This document shows positions 16,844-25,769 of a stretch of DNA of 64,000 nucleotides, one piece after another. Within the stretch, counting starts at the first letter, position 1. Each line of letters opens with the position of its first letter. Source of the DNA: JAUIBE01 sp035267185 (GTDB lineage Bacteria > Pseudomonadota > Gammaproteobacteria > Xanthomonadales > SZUA-36); assembly GCA_035267185.1 (NCBI GenBank), contig DATFLY010000097.1:1-64000 (forward strand), read 5' to 3'. Under the pieces are notes generated by a model. That model was not told where the DNA came from and searched no databases. It worked only from the letters and a program-made list of their open reading frames with translations. The position numbers were made by a program, and so were the translations under genes.

Positions 16844-18436
16844 CTATTCGGGAATGGCAGGAAGACGTTCTGGACCGGATTGATCCTGCCCGGCCTCCGT
16901 GCGTGCTTCCTGCACCATTTCCCGAACGTCTGAGAGCAACTCACGAGCGTCGTAAACAATGCCGTCCTTGATGGTGTAACGGACCCCGCCGGCGCGTACA
17001 GGCTGATTGTCGTCATTCAGCCTGAAATGGCCAGTGCCGTAGAGCACCTTGAAGTTGGCCAGGGGATTTTCCTCAACGATGACCAGGTCAGCGAGCTTGC
17101 CGGGGCGGACAGAGCCAATGTCACCATCCATTCCCAACACCTCGGCACCCTCGATCGTCGCCGAACGAATCACCTCAAGCGGATGAAAACCAGCTTCCTG
17201 GAGGAGCTCCATTTCTCGGATATAGCCAAAACCATAGAGCTTCCAGATGAAACCCGAGTCTGAGCCCAGCGTGACGCGACCGCCGTGATTCTTGTAATCG
17301 TTGATAAACTGCATCCACAACGCGAAGTTCTCTTTCCAGGCAATTTCATCGGCAGTCGTCCAGTCAAACCAGTATGAGCCATGCGCCCGGCGTGACGGCT
17401 GAAAGAATGCCCAGAGGTTTGGGTGGGCGTAATCCTGCTGCCAGTCCGCGTTCATTTCACGCATCAGGTCCCTGCTGGCTTCGTAAATGGTCAATGTCGG
17501 GTTCAGGGTAAAGTCGAGTTCAATCAACTCATCACGGACTGCGTTCCAGGTGTCGCTGCCAGGCGGCGCCGCCTGCGCCCAGAGCCGCCCCGCCTGACCG
17601 AAACGATGCTGCTCGTTCAAGTAGTTGTAGTCATCAGGATAGTCCTGGATGACACGCTCAGTGAACATGGCCTCAGGCAGGCCATACCAGTGCTCCATGG
17701 TGGTCAGCCCGGCACGTGCAGAATCGAGAACGTTCCAGTGCGTGACATCAAGCTGCGCGTGGTGCATGGCGCTGCCGAGTCCCTGCTTGTTTGCCTCTTC
17801 AAATGCTGCCTGCATGATTTCAGGCTGGCCCCCAAAGAACTTGATTCCTTCAGCGCCATCCGATGCGACATCGCGAACCCATCGTCGTGCCTGCTCCGGT
17901 GTCGTGATGGGCGCATCAACACCCTGGCCAAACCCCACGTAAGGCACGATTCTTGGTGCGGTAATTTCATTGCGGGCACTGCGTTCCTGGTGTTGCTTCA
18001 CCCAGCCAAGCCCGTTGAAACTTCCGGGTTCCCGTATGGTGGTGATGCCGTGCGCCATCCATAGTTTCGCCGGGTACTCTGCCGGTACACCCTGCGCATC
18101 ACCTCCAAAATGTGCATGGAGGTCTACGAATCCCGGAAGAACATAAAAACCCTCCAGGTCCATGACCATGTCACCTTCCAGAGCCTCGGGCCGGTCTTCA
18201 TCCAGAATCGGCACGCCCGGATATCCGACCGATTCGATACTGGCTATCCGATTTCCTTCAATAATGATGTCCATGGGGCCAATGGCGGGTGCCCCATCGC
18301 CAGCAATAATATTTACACCCCTCAGGATCAGCCGATCAAAAGGGCCGTCACCCCGATCACGATCGGGCGCGACCCCGACCTCAGCTGATGCAGCGATACA
18401 AAAGAAAAGAAGTAATGGCAACAACAACTTGCGCAT
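16844..18436 (-). CDS. secreted amidohydrolase family protein
   Basis: Signal peptide of about 18 residues, then a composite urease-like barrel. The metal site starts with VDLHAHFGG (H107, H109). Later come the carboxylated-lysine region EGIKFFGG, a MHHAQLDVTHW histidine block, LTTMEHWYG and the barrel aspartate in TLGSDSGF. A C-terminal beta-sandwich returns at GSVRPGKLADLVIVEENP. The 530-aa length and signal peptide resemble exported imidazolonepropionase/prolidase-like amidohydrolases. The substrate is unknown; a dipeptide or cyclic amide is plausible. Confidence 0.78.
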   Translation of the reverse strand: MRKLLLPLLLFFCIAASAEVGVAPDRDRGDGPFDRLILRGVNIIAGDGAPAIGPMDIIIEGNRIASIESVGYPGVPILDEDRPEALEGDMVMDLEGFYVLPGFVDLHAHFGGDAQGVPAEYPAKLWMAHGITTIREPGSFNGLGWVKQHQERSARNEITAPRIVPYVGFGQGVDAPITTPEQARRWVRDVASDGAEGIKFFGGQPEIMQAAFEEANKQGLGSAMHHAQLDVTHWNVLDSARAGLTTMEHWYGLPEAMFTERVIQDYPDDYNYLNEQHRFGQAGRLWAQAAPPGSDTWNAVRDELIELDFTLNPTLTIYEASRDLMREMNADWQQDYAHPNLWAFFQPSRRAHGSYWFDWTTADEIAWKENFALWMQFINDYKNHGGRVTLGSDSGFIWKLYGFGYIREMELLQEAGFHPLEVIRSATIEGAEVLGMDGDIGSVRPGKLADLVIVEENPLANFKVLYGTGHFRLNDDNQPVRAGGVRYTIKDGIVYDARELLSDVREMVQEARTEAGQDQSGPERLPAIPE

Positions 18437-18532
18437 AGTGATTCCCTCGACCTGACTTTCGATTGATTGTTTTTGGTGCTACAGTATATGCGGGATCGAT
18501 ACGATCCTATATGTAATTTCAGAAAGGACGTC

Positions 18533-19183
18533 ATGGAAGACGCTTTCAAAAATCACAGACGCAGACTTGAGGAATTAAGATCTCAGGGCGAGGCTCGCCG
18601 CAAACCCCTGTTTGATGAACCTGTCCACAAGCCCGATCAGGAATCCATTAACGATCCTGAGCAATCTTCTCCGCGCGATTACAGCCTCCCCAGGTCCAAA
18701 GCAGCATTTAACCGCTGGTTAAGACTGCGTCGCACCAAGGGACGCAAAGGACTGGTTAATATTCTGAACGAAGCCCTGGTCAGCCAGTTCGGGCCGCTTG
18801 AAATCAAGGGCAACATCACGTTGATCCATGAAGACGGCTCAACCGAACTCGCAAACCGCCTCAGTCTGTGTCGCTGTGGACATTCCAGGAACAAGCCATT
18901 TTGTGATGGCCAGCACCTCGAGGCGGAATTCGCTGACCCGGGAAGGTTCAATCATGCCATGGAGACTCCTGCACCACTGCGTCCTGCATACCTGGCTGTC
19001 ACCTGCGAGGAGGATGGGCCTCTGTCATTCGAAGGTCGAATGAGGATCGTCGACTACCTGGGCCAGGAGTGCGCCAAACCCCGCGGGAAACTGTGTCGTT
19101 GTGGTCAATCGGCGAACAAACCATTCTGCGATGGAGCCCATGAGCGAAGCAACTTCAAGTCTTTCAATGCCGGAGAGAAGTAA
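18533..19183 (+). CDS. double CDGSH iron-sulfur protein
   Basis: Two complete CDGSH motifs, CRCGHSRNKPFCDGQH (residues 113-128) and CRCGQSANKPFCDGAH (188-203), each with the Cys3-His ligand set for one [2Fe-2S] cluster. A basic, probably disordered N-terminal region (1-60) precedes an unassigned stretch resembling the divergent (Fer4_19-like) part of such proteins. Function in bacteria is unclear; redox or cluster transfer is likely. ATG 18533 is chosen because AGAAAGGA precedes it; the frame is open to 18467. Confidence 0.82.
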   Translation: MEDAFKNHRRRLEELRSQGEARRKPLFDEPVHKPDQESINDPEQSSPRDYSLPRSKAAFNRWLRLRRTKGRKGLVNILNEALVSQFGPLEIKGNITLIHEDGSTELANRLSLCRCGHSRNKPFCDGQHLEAEFADPGRFNHAMETPAPLRPAYLAVTCEEDGPLSFEGRMRIVDYLGQECAKPRGKLCRCGQSANKPFCDGAHERSNFKSFNAGEK

Positions 19184-19226
19184 GTAGCGGGTTACGCCAG
19201 TTTCGCGATCCGGTTACAATTCCGGG

Positions 19227-19586
19227 ATGGATGTCTTTCGTGTTTTCCAGATAGAAGCCGCTCACTGGTTACCCAACGTACCTGAAGGGCACAAGTGTGC
19301 CCGAATGCATGGTCACTCATTCAAAATCGAGGTGCATGTTGGTGGTGAAGTCGGCCAGGATTCGGGGTGGGTCATGGATTTTGCCGAACTCAAGAAGACT
19401 TTCCAGCCGCTCTATGATCAGCTCGATCACAACTGCCTCAACGATATTCCCGGCCTGGAAAACCCGACCAGTGAAAACCTGGCACGTTGGGTGTGGTCCC
19501 GCCTTGAGAACAATCTCGCCGGCCTGAAGAAAGTCTGCGTGCAGGAAACCTGCAACGCGGGTTGCATCTACACAGGCCCGCAATAA
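19227..19586 (+). CDS. queD: 6-carboxytetrahydropterin synthase QueD
   Basis: A small T-fold enzyme of 119 aa with zinc ligands H13, H28 and H30 in the block GHKCARMHGH, catalytic Cys24, the LDHNCLND stretch and the substrate-binding Glu in VQETCNAGC. It converts dihydroneopterin triphosphate to 6-carboxytetrahydropterin, the second step of queuosine synthesis. The other que genes are not in this window. It starts 43 bases after the CDGSH gene. Confidence 0.9.
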   Translation: MDVFRVFQIEAAHWLPNVPEGHKCARMHGHSFKIEVHVGGEVGQDSGWVMDFAELKKTFQPLYDQLDHNCLNDIPGLENPTSENLARWVWSRLENNLAGLKKVCVQETCNAGCIYTGPQ

Positions 19587-19592
19587 AACGCT

Positions 19593-20060
19593 CTAACCTT
19601 CCTCTGTCTCTTCCACGACTGTAATCGTGATACGTGGCGACATCGCCGGGGGATTGTGGGGAACGTGCATATAGTCGCCCAGTAATAACTGCAGGGTGTG
19701 TTCGCCTGGCTCAAGCGTCAGTTCAGTGCTGGTCTGGCCGCCACCAAAATGCACGATCTGATCCGTCATTGGCAATGGCTGATCCAGCGGCGGTAAGGTA
19801 TTGAGATCGATCAGGATGTGGTGGTGCCCGGTGTTTTCCATGGCAACGCCAGCTGGTGCAACCTCCATCCCGGTAATGACAAACTGCACCGTGAATGTTG
19901 TTGGAACCACGTCTCCATCGCGCAGTTCCAGGAAGCTCACCTGCGCGGGGCAATCGGGTCCGTGAACCGAGTCGTCGAGTGCGTCTTCCAGTTCACCGGC
20001 GACAAGGCCCATTGGCAAAGTCAAACTAAGAATTGAAGTAATAAACCAGGTCCTGATCAT
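19593..20060 (-). CDS. secreted DUF4399 protein
   Basis: A 155-aa protein with a cleavable signal (about 20 residues, ending LVAG). The mature part has VSFLELRDGDVVPTTFTVQF, GHHHILID and GEHTLQLLLGD, the conserved strands and His-rich turn of DUF4399, a small periplasmic beta-sandwich of unknown role. Its ATG (20060) overlaps the stop of the DUF885 peptidase by four bases and follows GGAGAGGA, so the two are coupled. No function can be assigned. Confidence 0.8.
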   Translation of the reverse strand: MIRTWFITSILSLTLPMGLVAGELEDALDDSVHGPDCPAQVSFLELRDGDVVPTTFTVQFVITGMEVAPAGVAMENTGHHHILIDLNTLPPLDQPLPMTDQIVHFGGGQTSTELTLEPGEHTLQLLLGDYMHVPHNPPAMSPRITITVVEETEEG

Positions 20061-21826
20061 GTGTCCTCTCCAGCTTGTTGCGTCGCCACCCAACGTTCGA
20101 TTTCCTTAGAAAGCACGCCAAGCGGCACTGATCCCAGAGCAAGTATAGCGTCATGAAAGGCCCGAATATCGAAATCTGCGCCCAATGCCTCTTCTGCTTC
20201 CCGTCTCAACTCCCAGATTCTGATCTCACCCAACTTGTAGCTAAGCGCCTGGGCTGGCCAGGAAATATACCGGTCAATCTCCGTGTTGACCTCATGGATG
20301 GAAAGCGCAGTCCTGCTTGAAAGGTATTCCCTTGCCTGCTCTCGTGACCAGCCGAAAGCATGCACCCCGGTATCTATGACCAGTCGACAGGCGCGCCACA
20401 TCTCGTAAGTCAGGCGACCGAAATCTTCATAGGGGGTCTCGTAGATGTCCATTTCAACACCCAGCTTTTCCGAATATAGCCCCCAGCCTTCTCCGTAGGC
20501 AGAAATGTAGTCGAATCTCCTGAACGGTGGCTGTTCATCGTTTTCCTTGGCCAGAGCGTTCTGAAGATGGTGTCCTGGCGTTCCCTCGTGCAGAGTCAGC
20601 GCTGGCAGAGCATAAAGCGGGCGGCTCTCCAGCTGATAAGTATTGACCCAGTAATAGCCGCCACGATGTGCTTCCAGGGGCGCACCCACATACCGGCCTG
20701 CTGTATAGAACGGAGCCAGCTCTTCCGGCACTGGTGCAACCCCATAAGGCTGACGTGGAAGGCGGCTGAACAGCATTGGCAAACGCCCATCAATCTTTTT
20801 TGCGTGGTAGGAGGCTTCTGCCAGCAGTTCACGGGGAGTCTTTGCATAAAACTCAGGATTAGATCGCATCCAGTCAATGAAATCCTGCCTGTTGCCCTCG
20901 AAGCCCACCTCATCCATGACCATCTGCATTTCGGCCGTGATTCTTTCAACTTCACGCAAACCAATCTCGTGAATCTCTCTCGGACTCAGGTCCACGGTTG
21001 CGTAGTAGCGAATCTGTCCCTGGTAGAACGCTTCGCCTCCGGGTAACTGGAGTGCACCCAGCAATTCGCGTGACCCGGGCAGGTATTCCTCGTGATAGAA
21101 ATCAAAAAGCGCCTGGTAGGCTGGCACCACGCCTTCCTCGACAACTTTTAATGCCTCGTTGCGCAGTATGGTCCACTCGTCTTCATTGATGGTGTCCGGT
21201 CGTTCTGTGAAGGGCGCAAAAAACGGACTGTCTTCCGGCGAATCGACCAGCTGTGCCTGGATGGGTTTGTCGCGACCTTCCAGGACAACACGGGGTTGTG
21301 TGAAGCCGATTTCAATGCCTTCGCGCATCAGGCCAATGTACTCGTCCATGATTACCGGAATCATTCCGATACGGGACAGGTAGTTGCTGTAATCAGCTTC
21401 GTCACTGAAATCGGTGCTGTCCGGCAGTCGGACCCAACCCATGTAGAATCCTGAATCGCTGTTGAAAGGCAACAGGTAAGAACGTGTCTCCACACCAGTG
21501 ATGAAGTCATCGATCTGCTTCCTGTAGATCTGATAGTTCACGCAATCACCAGCTGACAGACGATCACATGAAATGTCGTTCAGTTCCTTTCGAATGCCCT
21601 GCCAGTAAGCCTTGCGACGCTCCTGGTCAGCCACCGATACATGACCAAGTCGATCATCATATTGCTCATCACCCACCCATGAGCCCAGGGTTGGGAATTC
21701 ATCGAGGCGAAAAGCCCATTCTCTTTCGTAAATCTCACGAAACTTCTCACTGTCACCATTTTCCACGCCCCAGGCCAGGGCCGGGATTAACAGAAGAGTT
21801 AAGAACAACCGACTGATAGTGTGCAT
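20057..21826 (-). CDS. secreted DUF885 metallopeptidase-like protein
   Basis: Signal peptide ending ALAWG (about residue 20), then a helical gluzincin-like fold. The conserved zinc block is HEGTPGHH (413-420), with further family blocks in SAYGEGWGLYSEKLG and TYEMWRACRLVIDTG. DUF885 proteins are thought to be exported carboxypeptidase- or dipeptidase-like enzymes related to M32 and M3; the substrate is unknown. It is 589 aa. It follows the epimerase by 23 bases and is coupled to the DUF4399 gene. A second, diverged family member sits at 38983. Confidence 0.82.
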   Translation of the reverse strand: MHTISRLFLTLLLIPALAWGVENGDSEKFREIYEREWAFRLDEFPTLGSWVGDEQYDDRLGHVSVADQERRKAYWQGIRKELNDISCDRLSAGDCVNYQIYRKQIDDFITGVETRSYLLPFNSDSGFYMGWVRLPDSTDFSDEADYSNYLSRIGMIPVIMDEYIGLMREGIEIGFTQPRVVLEGRDKPIQAQLVDSPEDSPFFAPFTERPDTINEDEWTILRNEALKVVEEGVVPAYQALFDFYHEEYLPGSRELLGALQLPGGEAFYQGQIRYYATVDLSPREIHEIGLREVERITAEMQMVMDEVGFEGNRQDFIDWMRSNPEFYAKTPRELLAEASYHAKKIDGRLPMLFSRLPRQPYGVAPVPEELAPFYTAGRYVGAPLEAHRGGYYWVNTYQLESRPLYALPALTLHEGTPGHHLQNALAKENDEQPPFRRFDYISAYGEGWGLYSEKLGVEMDIYETPYEDFGRLTYEMWRACRLVIDTGVHAFGWSREQAREYLSSRTALSIHEVNTEIDRYISWPAQALSYKLGEIRIWELRREAEEALGADFDIRAFHDAILALGSVPLGVLSKEIERWVATQQAGEDT

Positions 21827-21849
21827 TTGAACTCCTTCAGCTACTGTTA

Positions 21850-22866
21850 TCAGGTGACTGAGAAACCTGCCCAGTAGGGATCATCATTCGGATCCACTGT
21901 AATGACATTGTTGCCAAAGACCCTTGCCCAACCTTCAATACTGGGCACAATTGCATCAAATTCGCCCACCCTGGCAGAAGCTTCCACCCTGCCCGTGAAC
22001 TGGCTGCCAATAATGCTTTCATGTACAAAACGGTCACCCACGGACAGTTCCCCTCGAGCCGCGAGTTGCGCCATTCGCGCAGAAGTCCCGGTCCCGCAGG
22101 GTGATCGGTCGATCGCGGAATCCCCATAGAAAACTGCATTGCGCGCATGCGAGCCTTCGACCCTCGGCTTTCCAGTCCACAAAATGTGTGTCAGCCCTGC
22201 CACCCTACGGTCTTCGGGATGAACAAATTTATATTTCTTATTAAAACGTTCTCTGAGCTTGGGGCTGATTCTTAATAGTTCTGATGCAGACAATTGAACC
22301 ATGTCTTCAAGAACCTCCTGAGACTCGACAATGGCATAGAAGTTACCACCATAAGCAACGTCAGCCCGCAATGTTCCGCCGAGCTCAGGGCAATCGACTT
22401 CCAGGTTCCTGCTGTGAAGGAAAGACGGTACATTTGCGATGCGCACCGATCGCACCTTCCCGGATTCCTCAGTGTAGTGAGCCGTCACTTTTCCGGCAGG
22501 CGTTTCCAGGTTCACGACTCCAGCCTCCCTTGGAACAACCAGGCCATGTTCGATCGCTATGGTGATGGTCCCGATCAGACCATGACCGCACATTGGCAGG
22601 CATCCGGATGTCTCTACAAACAGCACGCCCATTTCACAGTCTTCGCGAGAAGATGGATACAACATGCTGCCGGACATCTGTGCATGCCCGCGGGGCTCAA
22701 ACATCAACGATGTGCGAATCCAGTCGTACTCTTCAAGGAAATGCTGACGCTTATCCAGCATGGTGTCGCCGTGCAGTTCGGGTATCCCCTTGTGAATCAA
22801 CCGCACAGGATTGCCGCATGTATGCGCGTCGATGCAGTGAAACGTGTGAGGGTGCTCGGGTTGCAT
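21850..22866 (-). CDS. 4-hydroxyproline 2-epimerase (proline racemase family)
   Basis: Proline racemase fold with both catalytic cysteines, in MCGHGLIG (C93) and DRSPCGTGTS (C267). Having two cysteines points to racemase/epimerase activity rather than the Cys/Thr trans-3-hydroxyproline dehydratases. Next to a D-amino-acid dehydrogenase-like gene and a DapA-like deaminase, it most likely converts trans-4-hydroxy-L-proline to cis-4-hydroxy-D-proline. The frame opens at 22920, but ATG 22866, eight bases after the upstream stop, gives a normal 338-aa protein and avoids overlap. Confidence 0.8.
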   Translation of the reverse strand: MQPEHPHTFHCIDAHTCGNPVRLIHKGIPELHGDTMLDKRQHFLEEYDWIRTSLMFEPRGHAQMSGSMLYPSSREDCEMGVLFVETSGCLPMCGHGLIGTITIAIEHGLVVPREAGVVNLETPAGKVTAHYTEESGKVRSVRIANVPSFLHSRNLEVDCPELGGTLRADVAYGGNFYAIVESQEVLEDMVQLSASELLRISPKLRERFNKKYKFVHPEDRRVAGLTHILWTGKPRVEGSHARNAVFYGDSAIDRSPCGTGTSARMAQLAARGELSVGDRFVHESIIGSQFTGRVEASARVGEFDAIVPSIEGWARVFGNNVITVDPNDDPYWAGFSVT

Positions 22867-22873
22867 TTCGCGA

Positions 22874-24136
22874 TCAGAACCGGTCAGCTGCAAAAGGCGA
22901 CAAATCAAGATGTGGTTCACGCCCTGCTATCAAATCGGCAATGATGCGCCCGGAAGTTGGGCCCTGAGTCAGCCCATAGTGACCATGTCCGAAAGCGCAG
23001 AAGATATTCGGGTTGTTCGGTAACGCGCCGAGCACCGGTTTACTGTCCGGCATCATTGGGCGCTGCCCCATCCATTCGCTGTATGACTCACCTTCAAGCC
23101 CAACAAAATATTTGCGGGAGTGATCCAGCAGTATCCTGGCGCGCTGATAATCAGGGGGCGAATCGATGGCAGCAAATTCAGCCGTTCCCGCCAGCCTGAT
23201 GCCAAGGCGCATGGGTGTGATCACAAAAAACTGGCTGACTGACATGATCGGGTGATTCAGATCAATTGAGGGGTTGTGCACCATGGTGTGATAGCCGCGC
23301 TTTGCAGTCACCGGGACGCTCACACCCAACTGGCTGAGAAGTTTTCCCGACCAAACCCCTGCAGCAACCACAACCGAGTCGGCAGTCAGCTTCTGACCAT
23401 TCCCGGTAACCATTTCAGCGCCATCTTGCCGTTGAGAAAGAGAGAGAACACGATCCTGAATCCAGTTTGCACCCTGCGAAAATGCGGCCTCGGCGATATT
23501 GCGCGTCACTTCACCGGGATCTGTCAGATGTGACCAGGCCGGGTCATAGACTGCCACACGATCTCTTGCCCGCGGATGTTCAGCAAGGGCAGGCTCCATT
23601 TCAAAAAGCTCATCGCTGGTCAGTCGGCTTAGCTCCTGCCCCAGACGCTGTCGCATTTCATACTGCCAGGCATCGCCACGATAGCTCTTCTCATTGTCAT
23701 GGATCATGATCAGGCCGCGTTTTTCACTCATCCAGTCTGACCTGGTTTCGGCGAGAATCGTGTCGTAATCAGACCGAACCGTGGCCATCAGATCTTTTTG
23801 GGCCTGGACGATGGCCTCGACCTGAGGCATGGAGCCGGCTCGCCAGAATCTGTACAACCAAGGCATTGCCTGGGGGAGATGAGAGAGTCGAATCACCAGC
23901 GGTCCATGACTGTCAATCAGCCACTTTGGCACCTGGCGAATCGCACCGGGATACGAAAACGGAATAACTGCGCTGGGTGAAATACAGCCTGCATTACCAA
24001 AACTGGTTGACTGGCCCGGAAGAACCGGATCAATGACCGTGACCTCGTGCCCCTGTTTCACCAGGTGCCAGGCGCAGGAACTACCGACGATCCCTGCTCC
24101 AATCACAACACAGTGCTTTCTTCCTGATTCACTCAA
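22874..24136 (-). CDS. D-hydroxyproline dehydrogenase-like FAD oxidoreductase (DadA family)
   Basis: DAO-fold flavoprotein of 420 aa with the N-terminal Rossmann motif VIGAGIVGSSCAWHL (dinucleotide binding, about residues 11-25). It also has GNAGCISPS, VAAGVWSGKL and the C-terminal GHGHYGLTQGPTSG FAD block. It resembles DadA and the single-subunit D-hydroxyproline dehydrogenases. In this operon it should oxidise cis-4-hydroxy-D-proline to pyrroline-4-hydroxy-2-carboxylate, passing electrons to the membrane quinone pool. Its start overlaps the end of the GntR gene by four bases. Confidence 0.8.
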   Translation of the reverse strand: MSESGRKHCVVIGAGIVGSSCAWHLVKQGHEVTVIDPVLPGQSTSFGNAGCISPSAVIPFSYPGAIRQVPKWLIDSHGPLVIRLSHLPQAMPWLYRFWRAGSMPQVEAIVQAQKDLMATVRSDYDTILAETRSDWMSEKRGLIMIHDNEKSYRGDAWQYEMRQRLGQELSRLTSDELFEMEPALAEHPRARDRVAVYDPAWSHLTDPGEVTRNIAEAAFSQGANWIQDRVLSLSQRQDGAEMVTGNGQKLTADSVVVAAGVWSGKLLSQLGVSVPVTAKRGYHTMVHNPSIDLNHPIMSVSQFFVITPMRLGIRLAGTAEFAAIDSPPDYQRARILLDHSRKYFVGLEGESYSEWMGQRPMMPDSKPVLGALPNNPNIFCAFGHGHYGLTQGPTSGRIIADLIAGREPHLDLSPFAADRF

Positions 24137-24771
24137 CTGAAATGATCCATCCCGGCCACCAGTCGCTCGGTAAGATGAATAATACTGTCTGAAGCTTTCT
24201 GCGCGCCCTTGACATCGCGCCTTGCCGCCAGGCGAACCAGGTTACTGAGCGCTGCGATCACATCAGACAAATTGACCTGGTCACGGTAGTAATTCCAGAA
24301 CCGGCGACAGTGAATTCTCAGGGGCGTCACCGCCTGAATGACGTACGGGTTGCCACAACATACATCTAGCAGGTCATCGATTGCCCTTTGCTTGTTGAGA
24401 AAACCTGAAAAATCATCATGACAGTTGGCCAGTTCCCTGGCCAATCCGGCCAGGCCACTGCGTTGTTCATCGTTTGCCTGCAATGCAGCACGATGAGCAA
24501 TCAGGTTTTCCAGCGGCCTGCGGGCCTCCAGGATCTGATCTAGGTCCGCACGGTCAAGCGGTGTCACCAACAGTCCTTTTCGCGGAATCACCTGGAAGAG
24601 TTCATGTTGTGCCAGGCGCTGGATGGCCTCACGAACCGGCGTTCGTCCGTACCCGGTTAACTTGATCAGGTCACCTTCAGAAACCATTCTGCCCGGCGGT
24701 AGATCCAGCATGACCAGGCGATCTTCCAGTGCACGATATGCCTGTTCGGCCAGACTGGAATTTTTACTCAT
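24133..24771 (-). CDS. GntR/FCD family transcriptional regulator
   Basis: An N-terminal winged helix (residues about 8-72; GRTPVREAIQRLAQHELFQV is the recognition region) and a C-terminal FCD ligand domain of helices. It is 212 aa. It lies between the DapA-like and oxidoreductase genes and overlaps the latter by four bases, so it is probably the local regulator of hydroxyproline use, sensing an intermediate. The inducer is not deducible from sequence. Confidence 0.83.
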   Translation of the reverse strand: MSKNSSLAEQAYRALEDRLVMLDLPPGRMVSEGDLIKLTGYGRTPVREAIQRLAQHELFQVIPRKGLLVTPLDRADLDQILEARRPLENLIAHRAALQANDEQRSGLAGLARELANCHDDFSGFLNKQRAIDDLLDVCCGNPYVIQAVTPLRIHCRRFWNYYRDQVNLSDVIAALSNLVRLAARRDVKGAQKASDSIIHLTERLVAGMDHFS

Positions 24772-24792
24772 CAGGGGTCTCCCGGGTCTCTC

Positions 24793-25692
24793 TTAGAGTG
24801 CGGGGCGTGATTCCAGTGCCCGGTCAACGATACCCTTAATCTCCGCGATGCGGGCGTCAGGGAGTTGCAGCCTTGGCGGTCGCAGTCTCGCATTGCCAAC
24901 ACCCACCAGCTCTTCCACCAGCTTGATCTGGTGAATGAAAAATGGCCCGGTGTCCAGGGCAAGAAGCGGCAGGAACCAATCGTAAATGGCGCGCGCCTCG
25001 CGCCATTTACCCATTTGCATCAACTCGAAAATTCTCACCGTCTCGTGTGGAAATGCAACAACCAGACCGGCAATCCAGCCAACCGCGCCAAGTGACAGGC
25101 ATTCGAATGCAAGGTCATCAATGCCACAGTAAATGGCATATCTGTCGCCGGTCAGACGCTGAATTTCAGTAATCCTTCTCGTGTCTCCGGAGGACTCCTT
25201 AATCGCCTGGAAGCAAGGATTATCCGCCAGGTCTGCGAAATCAGCAGGGGTCAGGTCAGTGCCGTATGCGATGGGGTTGTTGTACAGCATGATTGGCAGA
25301 GAAGAGGCGTCCGCCACTGCCCTGAGATATGCAAGTGTCTCGCGTTTGTCGCCCTGGTACCCCATTGGAGGGAGCACCATCAATCCATGGGCCCCTGCTT
25401 TCTCACATGATTCGGCGAATTCGCAGGCTCGGCGCGTTGAGCGCTCGGCCAGTGTGACGATCAGTGGGCGTCCACGGCGTTCGGCCGATGCAAAAAAGCG
25501 CACGACTTCCGCTTTTTCGGACTTGTCCATGGTGGAATTTTCGCCCAGAGACCCCAGGATGACGATGCCATGAACACCGGCATCAAGTTGGAATTCCAGG
25601 TGGGAGGACATGGCCTCCCAGTCGAAGCTGCCATCGGCAGAAAACTTGGTGGTCAGGGCTGGAAAAACACCACGCCATTCAACTTGGCTCAT
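24793..25692 (-). CDS. DapA-like 1-pyrroline-4-hydroxy-2-carboxylate deaminase (probable)
   Basis: Class I aldolase-type barrel of the DHDPS/NAL family with Schiff-base Lys165 (AIKESSG), catalytic Tyr137 (LYNNP) and GSLGENSTM near residue 48. In hydroxyproline operons this subfamily dehydrates and deaminates pyrroline-hydroxycarboxylate to 2-oxoglutarate semialdehyde. It is 299 aa, first in a minus-strand run with the GntR regulator, oxidoreductase and epimerase. The dehydrogenase that would finish the pathway is not visible in the window. The assignment rests on context as well as family. Confidence 0.75.
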   Translation of the reverse strand: MSQVEWRGVFPALTTKFSADGSFDWEAMSSHLEFQLDAGVHGIVILGSLGENSTMDKSEKAEVVRFFASAERRGRPLIVTLAERSTRRACEFAESCEKAGAHGLMVLPPMGYQGDKRETLAYLRAVADASSLPIMLYNNPIAYGTDLTPADFADLADNPCFQAIKESSGDTRRITEIQRLTGDRYAIYCGIDDLAFECLSLGAVGWIAGLVVAFPHETVRIFELMQMGKWREARAIYDWFLPLLALDTGPFFIHQIKLVEELVGVGNARLRPPRLQLPDARIAEIKGIVDRALESRPAL

Positions 25693-25769
25693 TGTCAGGC
25701 ACTATTTCAGAGGCAAAAGGGTCCTCATGATATATCAGCCGAGCCTGATTTCAAGCGATAGGTTCGAAC

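Noticed and set aside
22294..22944. 216-residue open frame on the plus strand
   Set aside because: Antisense to the hydroxyproline epimerase gene.
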